NCBI RefSeq assembly: GCF_900187385.1
Contig: NZ_FYEY01000002.1
Location: 28,067-92,066 of the forward strand
Length of the DNA: 64,000 bases
Origin: Streptomyces sp. 2114.4
GTDB taxonomy: Bacteria > Actinomycetota > Actinomycetes > Streptomycetales > Streptomycetaceae
Reading direction: 5' to 3'
The first letter of the stretch is position 1; every line of letters begins with the position of its first letter. Below, in pieces: positions 46,489-54,583 of the stretch. Under the pieces are notes generated by a model. That model had not been told where the DNA came from and searched no databases. It was given only the letters and a program-made list of their open reading frames with translations. The position numbers were made by a program, and so were the translations under genes.

Positions 46489-47952
46489 TCACGCCGCAGA
46501 CCGGGACTGGACGGTCAGCAGTCCGCCCTGCTGGCCGCCGGAGGGGCAGCCGAACGGGGAGCAGCCCTGCACCTCGTCCTCCTCTTCCTCCAGCTCCAGC
46601 TCCCCTTCGAAGGCCAGGTCGAGGAGGTCGCCCTGTTCGAACTCTCGGCGCTGTATGCGGTCGATGGGGGCCTGGTCCAGCGGCAGAGCCGAGATGTGTA
46701 GGAAGCGTTCGCCGTCCAGGCCTGGGCCGGTACGGAAGCGGTGGTCGAAGTCGACGGCGCGCTGCCACTCGGCGGGATTGGTGTCCCGCATGCGGCGCCA
46801 GGAGGCGTTGGAGCGGTACGGGCAGAAGTAGCAAGCGGACTTCGGGGTGGAGGCCCAGCCGCGGGAGGCGAGGTATGCCCGGCACTGGGTGCGGGTCATG
46901 TTCAGTTCCAGCAGCGGGTGCCGGCTACGGCTGTAGCGGGAGTCCTTGATGTCGGAGGCTCGGTCGATTTCGTCGGTGGAGAACCCGACCCACTGCTCGA
47001 CCCACTTTCCGGCCGGGGGCTGGCCGATGCGGCTGAGGCTTCCCAAGCCGCCGCAGACCGAGCACTCGCCGGTCTCGTCCTCACCGCGCTTGGCGCGCCA
47101 GGGAGCGACGCGCTGCCCGGCGCCGTCGCACTTGTTGCAGGGGCGCTCGGCGCCGGCCTTGGCGCCGAGGAGGAGGCGGACCTGCTCCATGATTCCGCGG
47201 ATCTTGTATTTCTGGGTGCAGAAGCGTCGGATCATGCCCAGGTCGCGTTCCTGGACCATCTGCCAGGCCACCGGGATCCGTCCGCTGGAGTTGCAGCTCG
47301 CGCACGGGGCCGGCATCACGTCGAGTCCCAGTCGCTTCATAGCTCGGGCCACGGTAGCTTCCGGGACCGGCGCATAGCCATCCTCCGGACCCATCGTGGG
47401 GTTCTCGGCGGCGGCCTGCTCCAACTCGGCCAGCGTCACCCGGCCGTTCTCGCGACGCCTGGCAGCCATAGGAAGCTCATCGAAGAGCCCCCTCCATGCC
47501 TTCTGGTCGGCCAGGACCCGGAAGCGAGCCCACCCGCAGCCTTCGCCGGCGCCGTCCAAGCCGTCATCGGATGTCGTGGTCTGGCCGCACAGCTTCCACG
47601 CGGCGACCCGCTTGACCGTGCGCCACTTCGAAGCGGTGAATGCCGGGATGGACGACATCTTGTTCGGGTCGAACAAGTCGTTGTCGAGGTTGCCGTACTG
47701 GACGCGGATGATGGGGATGCCGGCCGGGCGGGCAATCTCCCGCTCCAGGCGGTCGAGGTGGTCGTACACCTCCTGCGGCTCTGCGCCGGTGTCAGCGAAG
47801 ATCGCGTAGTCCAGCTTGGGGAGCACGCCCTCTGCGGACAGCATCAGTAGCGTCGTGGACTGCACCCCTGCCCCTAGGGACAGGACCCGCAGTGTTGGGG
47901 TGTCGGTGACGTCGCCCTCAATGACTCGCTTGGCGACGGTGGAGATGGTCAT
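46489..47952 (-). CDS. PAPS-reductase-like PP-loop protein with DnaJ-like zinc knuckles
   Basis: 487 aa from ATG 47952 with GGAAAGGA before it; the frame is open to 48087, where it touches the methyltransferase stop. N-terminal PP-loop ATP-binding motif SLGAGVQST (residues 25-33) and FADTGAEPQEVYDHL of the PAPS-reductase/DndC superfamily. A large middle insertion carries CASCNSSG, CNKCDGAG and CSVCGGLG, zinc motifs like DnaJ. C-terminal YFCPYRSNASWRRM is typical of phage members. It could activate sulphur or adenylate a substrate; the exact reaction is unknown. Confidence 0.75.
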   Translation of the reverse strand: MTISTVAKRVIEGDVTDTPTLRVLSLGAGVQSTTLLMLSAEGVLPKLDYAIFADTGAEPQEVYDHLDRLEREIARPAGIPIIRVQYGNLDNDLFDPNKMSSIPAFTASKWRTVKRVAAWKLCGQTTTSDDGLDGAGEGCGWARFRVLADQKAWRGLFDELPMAARRRENGRVTLAELEQAAAENPTMGPEDGYAPVPEATVARAMKRLGLDVMPAPCASCNSSGRIPVAWQMVQERDLGMIRRFCTQKYKIRGIMEQVRLLLGAKAGAERPCNKCDGAGQRVAPWRAKRGEDETGECSVCGGLGSLSRIGQPPAGKWVEQWVGFSTDEIDRASDIKDSRYSRSRHPLLELNMTRTQCRAYLASRGWASTPKSACYFCPYRSNASWRRMRDTNPAEWQRAVDFDHRFRTGPGLDGERFLHISALPLDQAPIDRIQRREFEQGDLLDLAFEGELELEEEEDEVQGCSPFGCPSGGQQGGLLTVQSRSAA

Positions 47953-48086
47953 GCGGAGGTCCTTTCCGTGAGCAGGGTCTGTGGGCCGCGTGGGTGGCGC
48001 GGCAACGGGTGAGGCCGGGAGGGCCGGAGCGACGACCGCTTCGGCCGGCACTTCCCGCCCCTCCACATCCAGCTGCGCACCTGTCA

Positions 48087-49712
48087 TCAGGCGGCGACCG
48101 CCAACTTCGCGGCGCCGCCCTGCTCCTCGTAACGAGACAGTTCCTCGCCGCTGATGGCCTCGACCAGCGCGCACAGCAGCACCTCGGCGGCGTTCGGCGT
48201 GACGGCGTTCCCGTACTGGCGCACCCGCTCCCGCTTCGAGCCGAGGACCGTGTAGTCGTCAGCAAAGGACATCGCGCGGCCGATCTCGTGCGGCTCAAGC
48301 ATGCGGAACCGCACATCTTCGATGGCCGGCTGGCCGTTCACCAGGGCGTACCGGTCCCGAGTCGTCAGGGCACCCACAGGGGCGGTGACGGGCCGGGCGG
48401 CGCCGTTGCCGTAGTACGGGACCAGGAGGTGCTCGGTGATGCTGTCCGGAGTGACCAGGCCGTGATGGTTGCCAGAGGCGCACACGGTGGCGAGGGCCTC
48501 GGAGACGGAGCGGGCGACTGATCCGCCGCCGCGCAACTCTGCGACGAACGGCAACCAGGCCAATCCCGTTTCGTTGCGGGTGGTCTGCGCTCGCAAAGGC
48601 AGGGCCGCCGAGGTCGCAGACTTCCCGTCTCGTCCTTCGACGGGCACCATCAGCGGCGGCACCGCGAGCGCGTCGTTCTCGCGGGTGGTGCGGGTCGGCA
48701 TGGGATCCAGCACGCTTGACGCGTCGTTGCGCCATGTCCCGCCCGCGGGAACCATCATCGGCACCGGGGTGGCGAACCGCTCCAGTCCGGCCTTGATCCG
48801 GGCGAGGGTCTTGTCCGCCAGGGGCCGGGCCCGGTCGCCGATGCGCTGGCCGGGGATCGACCAGTCGATCGCAGCCAGCGCGGGCAGCGCATCCGGCTCC
48901 ACCACGCTGTTGCGGCACGTGGTGTGAGGGCAGCGGTAGACGTACTGCTGGCGGTAACGACCCATGTCGACGCCAGGGCGCTTCCACGACTGCACGGCCC
49001 GCACCCACTCGTCGCACGTCTCGCACCAGGCCCGCGGCCGCAGCCACTTGTCCCAGTCAGGCGTGCGGCCCAGCGACTCGTGCCAGTAGCCGACGTACAG
49101 CCGGTCACGGGACTGCGGGGCCCGGTGAACGGTGCGGGGGTCGGCGTGCATGCTGTTCAGGGCGATGATGTGGGTGCGGTAGCCCATCTTGTGGATCTCG
49201 CCGATCCACCGGTCCCACTGGTCCCACGACCGCACGTCCACGACGTTCTCGACGATGCCGGCCTTGACCAGGCCGCCGCGTTCTATGACACCCCGCAGGT
49301 ACAGCGGCACCTCCTCCATCAGCGCCCGGGACTCTTCCTCCAGCGTCGGGCCGCCCTCGTCGTCGGCCTCGAACTTGCTCTGCTCGATCGCGGCGTACAG
49401 GTCGAGGAGATCGCCCTGCATCGCGTTGACGAAGTCCCGCTTCTTGCCCTTGGCCACGCTCCAGTTGGTGCACTCCGGAGACGCCCAGAAGATGTCGGTG
49501 ACCGGCCACGCCCACACCGGCGCCTTGCGGATGTCGCCGCGGTAGTGGTCGGCGTCCGGGAAGTTCGCGGCGTGCGACTCGATCGCCCGCTCCCAGTGGT
49601 TCGCCGCTCGGGCCACCCTCAGGCCAGGCACGGCGTGCGCGCCCTGGGAGGAGCCGCCGGCCCCGCAGAACCAGTCCATGACGGTCAAAGCGTCGTTGTC
49701 GTTGCGGTACAT
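48087..49712 (-). CDS. DNA cytosine-C5 methyltransferase
   Basis: 541 aa. Motif I VMDWFCGAGGSSQG (11-24), catalytic motif IV ASPECTNWSVA with Cys81, motif VI ENVVD (155-159), motif VIII QSRDRLYV (200-207), a long target-recognition region containing CETCDEW and CRNSV zinc-like pairs, motifs IX/X RMLEPHEIGRAMSF and QYGNAVTPNAAEVL. It transfers methyl from SAM to cytosine, probably protecting phage DNA from host restriction. Use of Ser-Pro-Glu-Cys instead of Pro-Cys in motif IV is a known actinophage variation. Confidence 0.85.
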   Translation of the reverse strand: MYRNDNDALTVMDWFCGAGGSSQGAHAVPGLRVARAANHWERAIESHAANFPDADHYRGDIRKAPVWAWPVTDIFWASPECTNWSVAKGKKRDFVNAMQGDLLDLYAAIEQSKFEADDEGGPTLEEESRALMEEVPLYLRGVIERGGLVKAGIVENVVDVRSWDQWDRWIGEIHKMGYRTHIIALNSMHADPRTVHRAPQSRDRLYVGYWHESLGRTPDWDKWLRPRAWCETCDEWVRAVQSWKRPGVDMGRYRQQYVYRCPHTTCRNSVVEPDALPALAAIDWSIPGQRIGDRARPLADKTLARIKAGLERFATPVPMMVPAGGTWRNDASSVLDPMPTRTTRENDALAVPPLMVPVEGRDGKSATSAALPLRAQTTRNETGLAWLPFVAELRGGGSVARSVSEALATVCASGNHHGLVTPDSITEHLLVPYYGNGAARPVTAPVGALTTRDRYALVNGQPAIEDVRFRMLEPHEIGRAMSFADDYTVLGSKRERVRQYGNAVTPNAAEVLLCALVEAISGEELSRYEEQGGAAKLAVAA

Positions 49713-50608
49713 CAGGCGGCGTTCCTTTCGCGGTTGGCGGCAGTCGCGCGGGCGATGAGCGCGTCAAGGAAGTGCTCGAACGGCATCGGCTTCCGCTCCG
49801 GCGCCAGCCCCGGGACCTCCATGCCGAGGACACCCTTCTGCCGGGCGCCCTCCTTGATCTGCGTGAGGACGTCGGGGCGTTGCCAGTTCTCCTTGGCCTG
49901 CTCGTAGAACTTGGCGAGGATCGCGCCGGCCACCGGATCCGGCGACTCGCTGGCTGGCGGCGCCTGCTCGGCACCGCGACCTTCGGCAGGGACGGACGCG
50001 TCCTGAGTTGCGTCCGGCTCCGGCTCGGGCTGGACGGGCGGATCGACCGGCTCGGGCTGCGGTTCCGTGTCCTTCTGCCATTCGTTCGGCGGGTGCGGTG
50101 CCGAGAAGTGCACCACCGCGTCCGACTTCCCGCCGTTGTACAGGCCCAGGCCGAACTGGTCGCCGAGGTTGACCGCGCACCGCTTGAGGGCCTGGGACAG
50201 GGCCGTCTTCATCGCCATGTCGTGGGCGTCGCCCAGCTTCGGCTGGTTGATGGCGTCGCCGGCCGCGCCGTCTTCGAAGTGGGTGATCTCGCGGCCATCG
50301 GCGGCGTACACAGTGAGGCGGACCTGGGCGCGGTAGACGACGGTCCAGCGGCCCGGCTTGATCTCCTGCTGGGACACCAGGTCCAGGGAAAGCGTCTCGA
50401 TGGAGAAGCCGCCGAAGCCGAAGATGCGGATCAGGTGACGGCGGACGTCCCAGGCTTCGACGTAGGACTGTCCTTGCGTATGGCAGACGCGGTTGCCGGC
50501 GATGCCCTTGTGCAGCATGCGGAGCTGGACGGGGGTGAAGCGGGGGGCCTGGTTTTGGGTGTGCTGGGTGGGGCCCTCCGCGGTTGCGGGGGCCTGCGTG
50601 TTCGCCAT
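49712..50608 (-). CDS. Rad52-family ssDNA annealing protein
   Basis: 298 aa. N-terminal ~170 residues follow the Rad52/Rad22 pattern: GQSYVEAWDVRRHLIRIFGF, GFSIETLSLDL, VVYRAQVRLTVYAADGREIT, GDAHDMAMKTALSQALKRCA. Pro/Glu-rich linker then a helical C-terminus. It anneals ssDNA in recombination, acting with SSB and RusA elsewhere in this window. Confidence 0.8.
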   Translation of the reverse strand: MANTQAPATAEGPTQHTQNQAPRFTPVQLRMLHKGIAGNRVCHTQGQSYVEAWDVRRHLIRIFGFGGFSIETLSLDLVSQQEIKPGRWTVVYRAQVRLTVYAADGREITHFEDGAAGDAINQPKLGDAHDMAMKTALSQALKRCAVNLGDQFGLGLYNGGKSDAVVHFSAPHPPNEWQKDTEPQPEPVDPPVQPEPEPDATQDASVPAEGRGAEQAPPASESPDPVAGAILAKFYEQAKENWQRPDVLTQIKEGARQKGVLGMEVPGLAPERKPMPFEHFLDALIARATAANRERNAA

Positions 50609-50638
50609 GTGAGGTTCTCCAGGTATCAGGTTGTGAAG

Positions 50639-50680
50639 TGCGGGGCGCGTCTGGTGTCGGCGTCCAGGCCGCGCCCCGCA
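50639..50680. terminator. Hairpin terminator
   Basis: 11-base stem TGCGGGGCGCG / CGCGCCCCGCA downstream of the 50689 gene. Confidence 0.6.
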
Positions 50681-50688
50681 GGGAGCGG

Positions 50689-51534
50689 CTAGCTGCTCGG
50701 CGAGTCCTTACCGCGCTTGGAGCTGAGCCGGTTCAGCAGGCGAGTCACCGTCACGTAATGGACGCCGAACTCCTGGGACAGCGCCCACGGGACGATCGCC
50801 TGCGGGTCCGCGTCATAGCGGCGGACGATCTCCGCCTCATCCACCGGCGACAGACCCTGGCGCGGCTCAACGAGGAGTTCCACGGCGCCCTGGTTGAGAC
50901 CGAACCGCTCGGTGATCTCCTCCACCGACGCGCCGGCCTCGTGCGCCTTGTACACCTCGGCCGGGTCGACGTCCCCGAACATCGGGTACTGCTGCTGGAG
51001 GAAGAGCCGCACCACCATGGCGGCGCCGCGGGGCTTCCATCCGAGCTCGCGAACGAAGTCCGGGTTCTTGATGAGGTTGGTGGCCTCGTCCTTGAGGCGC
51101 TTGTCGACGGTGAGGCTGAGGGTGCGTTCGTCGCCGGCGGAGGTGACTCGGGCTGCCGCCCTGGCGTAGGGGCCGGGGCGGAACTTGCCGTGGATGAACT
51201 CGTACAGGCCCTGGTCGCCGAGGGCGCTGACGTTGTCGCCAGCCTCTTCGGCTGCCTTGCGGACGTGGTCGCGTTCGACCTCCGGCATGTAGACGTTCAT
51301 GGGGGTGGGGACGCGTTCGGCGTAGAGGCGCTTGATGAACGCTGCGCCGCTGGGGGTGAGGAGGCCGTCGACGGTGTCGGCGTATTCGGGTTCTCCTGCC
51401 GCGCGGAGGGCGTCTGCGGCGGCTTGAATATTGGCTTTGGTGCGTTGGTCGTTGCGGTGCAGTGGCACAGGGCGTGGTCCTCTCGGTGGCGCGGTCCGGC
51501 CGGTGCGGCCGGGCGGGCGCTTGTCTCGTGCCAC
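50689..51534 (-). CDS. Unknown DNA-binding-like protein
   Basis: 281 aa from GTG 51534 with AAGGAGG before it. Middle LSLTVDKRLKDEATNLIKNP suggests a ribbon-helix-helix-like part; C-terminal SPVDEAEIVRRYDADPQAIV then SQEFGVHYVTVTRLLNRLSS is an HTH. Divergent from the WYL gene across family A copy 5, so a candidate repressor of that operator. Confidence 0.55.
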   Translation of the reverse strand: MARDKRPPGRTGRTAPPRGPRPVPLHRNDQRTKANIQAAADALRAAGEPEYADTVDGLLTPSGAAFIKRLYAERVPTPMNVYMPEVERDHVRKAAEEAGDNVSALGDQGLYEFIHGKFRPGPYARAAARVTSAGDERTLSLTVDKRLKDEATNLIKNPDFVRELGWKPRGAAMVVRLFLQQQYPMFGDVDPAEVYKAHEAGASVEEITERFGLNQGAVELLVEPRQGLSPVDEAEIVRRYDADPQAIVPWALSQEFGVHYVTVTRLLNRLSSKRGKDSPSS

Positions 51535-51600
51535 CAGTTTCCTCCTTCTACCTTGGGTTGGGCTAACAGGTTGGTGCGGTGTTCTGGAACCACAGTACAC

Positions 51601-51636
51601 GAACCTGTTTGCTTAACACCAGGTTCAATGTAGTGT
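51601..51636 (+). promoter_or_regulatory. Family A variant with palindromic operator, copy 5
   Basis: GAACCTG (51601-51607), TTTGCT (-35), a 17-base spacer, TAGTGT (51631-51636). Unlike copies 1-4, the spacer contains CAGGTTC, making an inverted repeat GAACCTG - 12 bases - CAGGTTC. It is 29 bases before ATG 51666. Confidence 0.6.
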
Positions 51637-51665
51637 GGGGTTACGTCCTACCGAGGAGCGCCCCA

Positions 51666-51950
51666 ATGCGACACACCCGCCGCGCCATCCGAGCCGCACA
51701 CGCCACAGGCCACGCCCTCCTGGCAGCCGCCTGCGGACTCGTTGGCCTCCTCCGCTACGCCGCCGACACCGGCCGCACCGTCCGCATCGCCTACGTCAAG
51801 GAAGACGGCACCGCGTCGATCCGGGACATCCGCCCCGAGCAGGTCCGACGCAGCAAGGCCGGCTACCTGTACGTCCGCGCCCACGACTTCCTCCGCGACG
51901 CGGCCCGCTCCTTCCGCCTCGACCGCATCACCGCCCTGGAGACCGCCTGA
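51666..51950 (+). CDS. Minimal WYL-domain protein
   Basis: 94 aa from ATG 51666 (GAGGAG before it). N-terminal hydrophobic helix (ATGHALLAAACGLVGLLRYA) followed by a WYL-like fold (RTVRIAYVKEDGTASIRDIR; KAGYLYVRAHDFLRDAARSF; LDRITALE). WYL domains sense ligands, often nucleic acids, in regulators; here there is no HTH. Confidence 0.6.
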   Translation: MRHTRRAIRAAHATGHALLAAACGLVGLLRYAADTGRTVRIAYVKEDGTASIRDIRPEQVRRSKAGYLYVRAHDFLRDAARSFRLDRITALETA

Positions 51951-51982
51951 CAGGCAACACCCGCCCCGAACCGCGACACCAT
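51951..51982 (+). promoter_or_regulatory. Family B promoter-like element, copy 5
   Basis: CAGGCAA (51951-51957), 13 bases, CCGCG (51971-51975), ACCAT ending at 51982; 29 bases before ATG 52012. Confidence 0.55.
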
Positions 51983-52011
51983 CAAAGAACAGCCCCCAAA
52001 GGAGAATCCGC

Positions 52012-52452
52012 ATGGCCACAACCTCCCAGCCCAAGACCCTGGACCTACTCCGCATTGCCACGAGCCTGGTTACCGAGAACATTCGGCACGGCTCCCCGTC
52101 GATGTTGATGCGCCGCATCAACCAGGACCACGGCATCAGCATCGGCTTCGAAACCGCCCGAGCTCTGCTGATCGACCTGTACGCAGCAGGAATCGTCGCC
52201 GCCGTGGATCGAAAGACCCACGCCTACCCGGTGTTGCTGGAGCGTCAGGCCGCCCTGACTGCCCTGGAGAGCTACGTCGGCAGCGGAACCACGGACCGGC
52301 AGACGCTGTATGAGTGCCCCCAGTGCTCCCGCGTCGCCGCGTGGACCGACGGTCGCAAGGTCTCCGCTGGCGACGAGGTCGACGAGTTCTGGTGCCAGAC
52401 GTGCGGGGCGGAGGTGCCGCTGAGCGGCTGCACCATCGTTTCCACTGCCTGA
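52012..52452 (+). CDS. FtsK-gamma-like winged helix with zinc ribbon
   Basis: 146 aa from ATG 52012 (AAAGGAG before it). Residues ~10-80 (LRIATSLVTENIRHGSPSML; MRRINQDHGISIGFETARAL; IDLYAAGIVAAVDRK) follow the gamma domain of FtsK translocases, which recognises KOPS-like DNA. C-terminal CPQCSRVAAW ... FWCQTCGAEVP is a zinc ribbon. There is no motor domain, so this is a free-standing DNA reader. Confidence 0.6.
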   Translation: MATTSQPKTLDLLRIATSLVTENIRHGSPSMLMRRINQDHGISIGFETARALLIDLYAAGIVAAVDRKTHAYPVLLERQAALTALESYVGSGTTDRQTLYECPQCSRVAAWTDGRKVSAGDEVDEFWCQTCGAEVPLSGCTIVSTA

Positions 52453-52468
52453 CCCCAGGAACGACGAA

Positions 52469-52496
52469 GGCCACCGCCCCGAACCGGGTGGTGGCC
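52469..52496. terminator. Hairpin terminator
   Basis: GGCCACC-g-CCC / GGG-t-GGTGGCC stem, 17 bases after the 52452 stop. Confidence 0.55.
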
Positions 52497-52564
52497 TGAA
52501 CACGCGCCGCGTACAACGCGGACAGTGTACCCGCGGACCTCACCACCCCACAAGGAGAAGGCAC

Positions 52565-52897
52565 ATGACCGCACACCCCACCGCTGGATCGAGGGTCCGC
52601 ATCGTCATCGAGGACACCATCGAGTCCTTCGACTCCGGCACCCTCCGCACCACCGGAGGTGTCTACATCGAATCCCTCGGCGAGCCGGGAGCCCTCACCC
52701 TCCAGGTCCTGGAGCCCGGCTGGCAGCTCGGCGACATCGTTCACGACGGCCGCGACCAGCTCGTCCGCATCAACAAGGGCGACGGCGTCCACGTCTGGCA
52801 GCGGCCCAACGGCTACGTCACCTACGACGACGAGACCAACCTCGCCAGCCTCCGAGTCATTCGTACCGCCTCCACCCGAGTCGGCAAGGAGAACTGA
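52565..52897 (+). CDS. Unknown 110-aa protein
   Basis: ATG 52565. Small beta-rich protein (VRIVIEDTIESFDSGTLRTT; WQLGDIVHDGRDQLVRINKG). Starts an operon of four genes to 53583. Unrecognised. Confidence 0.55.
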   Translation: MTAHPTAGSRVRIVIEDTIESFDSGTLRTTGGVYIESLGEPGALTLQVLEPGWQLGDIVHDGRDQLVRINKGDGVHVWQRPNGYVTYDDETNLASLRVIRTASTRVGKEN

Positions 52898-52899
52898 CC

Positions 52900-53169
52900 A
52901 TGGGCGCCTACGCCACCGTCTTCGTCCTGAGCATTGTCAGCATCGGCACCGACATCACGCTCTACCTGAAACGGCGCATCAACCTGAAGGGTGCGGCCGC
53001 CTGGTTCGCCCTCACCATGCTGACGCTCGCCCTCGCCGCCGGATTCGCAGGCTTCACCCGAACCGCGCTTCTGGCCACCATCTCAGCAGTCGGCATGTCC
53101 TTCACGTGGTGGGGGCTCGTCCAACAGAAGGCCCCCCAGACGCGATCGTCGGGGCGGACCGCCCCGTGA
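52900..53169 (+). CDS. Small membrane protein
   Basis: 89 aa from ATG 52900, two bases after the previous stop (AAGGAG before it). Three hydrophobic stretches (TVFVLSIVSIGTDITLYL; AAWFALTMLTLALAAGFAGF; LLATISAVGMSFTWWGL). Unknown. Confidence 0.55.
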   Translation: MGAYATVFVLSIVSIGTDITLYLKRRINLKGAAAWFALTMLTLALAAGFAGFTRTALLATISAVGMSFTWWGLVQQKAPQTRSSGRTAP

Positions 53170-53369
53170 CGTCCCGCCCGCAGCAACCGTCCCTGCCCAT
53201 CCCCGAGCAGGGACGCAGCCGCATCTGGTGCCGCGGCGCAGGCTGCCACCACGAACTCACCGACCCGGAATCCCGCAAGCGCGGATACGGGCCCGTCTGT
53301 GACCCCGAGACCCGCAACCGCGACCCGCGCACCGAGCACGTCGACCAGGACACCATCCCCGGCACGTGA
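53166..53369 (+). CDS. DUF6011-like zinc protein
   Basis: 67 aa from GTG 53166. IWCRGAGCHHELTDPESRKR then GYGPVCDPETR: the Cys...Cys-His ... Gly-Tyr-Gly-x-x-Cys pattern of DUF6011, a small zinc-binding family common in actinophages. Function unknown. Confidence 0.6.
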   Translation: MTSRPQQPSLPIPEQGRSRIWCRGAGCHHELTDPESRKRGYGPVCDPETRNRDPRTEHVDQDTIPGT

Positions 53370-53379
53370 GGAGCCAACC

Positions 53380-53583
53380 TTGACCAGCCCCGCGTACTAC
53401 GACCAGGACAAAGACCCCTTCGGCCCCTTCGAATACGTTGAACCCGGCGACCGGTGCCAGGGTGCAGAAGGGGATTGTGACGGCATCCGAAGTCGATGCA
53501 CGGGGCGCGCCAGCACCTGCCGCTGCATGTGCCCGGCGTGCTGCGGCGATACCCCAGACGTGTGGGGCGCCCCGGTCTACTGA
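53380..53583 (+). CDS. Small Cys-rich protein
   Basis: 67 aa from TTG 53380 (GAGGAG before it). Acidic N-terminus and eight Cys in the last 40 residues (CQGAEGDCDG ... CRCMCPACCG), probably a metal-binding mini-protein. It converges on the 53577 gene, overlapping it by a few bases. Confidence 0.5.
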   Translation: MTSPAYYDQDKDPFGPFEYVEPGDRCQGAEGDCDGIRSRCTGRASTCRCMCPACCGDTPDVWGAPVY

Positions 53584-54581
53584 CGCCCGGCCGCCTGCTC
53601 CTGCGCCCACTCCACCCCGCGGCGCCACTGCTCCACCCTCAGCGGCAAAGGAGACCACGGACCCGGCCCCTTCCACCGCGCCGCCAACACCCCGTTCAGC
53701 CGCGCCATGCCCGCACTGAACCCCATCCGCAGGCCCTGCGCCCTCAACGGCATGCCCGCCTCGTACGTCTGCCCCACACCCCCAACCAGGCGGCCCATCC
53801 TCTGCACCGTCACCCACAACATGCCGTGATCCGACCCCTCCAGTCCAGCCACCAGCTCGTCACGGAACCGCAGCCACCGCCCCAACGCCGCTACCGTCCC
53901 GGGCGACAACACCGCCGGCTCCGCACGGGCCCGGCCCCAGCCCTGCGGAGTCCACACCCCCTCCACCCACGGATCGCCCTCGTCGAGGTGCACATGCTCC
54001 ACCCGGCGAGTAGCCAGGTCACCCGAGCGCATCCGCGAATCCAGCACCAGCCCGGCACACGCCAACGACCGCGCCATCAAGGCGTCCACCGGGGCGTCAC
54101 CCGACAGCCACACCAGCCGCTCGTACACCGCCTCCAGCTGCGCAGCCTCCGCCACCGGCGCCAGGTCCAGCCGCTCCCGGTACACCCGCGGCGCCACCAC
54201 CTGCACCCCGACCTCCTCGCCGAGGATGACGATGCAGTCCCGCAGCATCGCCCGGGTCGACCACGGCAGCGGCTTTCCCAACAGCTTCGCCTTGTCCGGG
54301 TCCCGGAACGCGCCCTCGCTGGCCAACTCCAAGAACACGTCCACCGACTCCGCGGCCAGCAGCCGCTTCACCGACCGGCCGCAGCCCTCCGGCATCCCCT
54401 CATGCCCCACCGCCAAGCCCAGCTGCCGCACCGTCGCCCGCAACTGCCGCGCCCGCGAAGGGGACACCAGCCGGCCACGCTTCAACGCCGGCCGCGCCTC
54501 CCACCGGTCCGGGTCCCGCGGCGCCACCCGCTCCACCACGCTCTCCAGCCGTCGGATCGCCGGTGGTCCCTGCTCTGCCAC
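53577..54581 (-). CDS. Divergent tyrosine-recombinase-like protein lacking catalytic residues
   Basis: 334 aa, directly downstream (2 bases) of the integrase. The order of elements resembles a tyrosine recombinase C-terminal half: CAGLVLDSRMRSGDLATRRV (box I position), VLSPGTVAALGRWLRF, GMPLRAQGLRMGFSAGMARL (position of HxxR), but the His, and a clear Tyr, are missing. It could be a partner or DNA-bending subunit for the integrase, or an unrelated helical protein. Inference only. Confidence 0.55.
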   Translation of the reverse strand: MAEQGPPAIRRLESVVERVAPRDPDRWEARPALKRGRLVSPSRARQLRATVRQLGLAVGHEGMPEGCGRSVKRLLAAESVDVFLELASEGAFRDPDKAKLLGKPLPWSTRAMLRDCIVILGEEVGVQVVAPRVYRERLDLAPVAEAAQLEAVYERLVWLSGDAPVDALMARSLACAGLVLDSRMRSGDLATRRVEHVHLDEGDPWVEGVWTPQGWGRARAEPAVLSPGTVAALGRWLRFRDELVAGLEGSDHGMLWVTVQRMGRLVGGVGQTYEAGMPLRAQGLRMGFSAGMARLNGVLAARWKGPGPWSPLPLRVEQWRRGVEWAQEQAAGRQ

Positions 54582-54583
54582 GC

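Noticed and set aside
47953..48087. N-terminal extension of the PAPS-reductase-like protein to ATG 48087
   Set aside because: No ribosome site and Pro/Ala/Val-rich sequence before the PP-loop; ATG 47952 has a good site. It cannot be fully excluded because ATG 48087 overlaps the methyltransferase stop.
48924..49907. Rightward frame of 327 codons over the methyltransferase
   Set aside because: Shadow of the leftward gene, which has all methyltransferase motifs.
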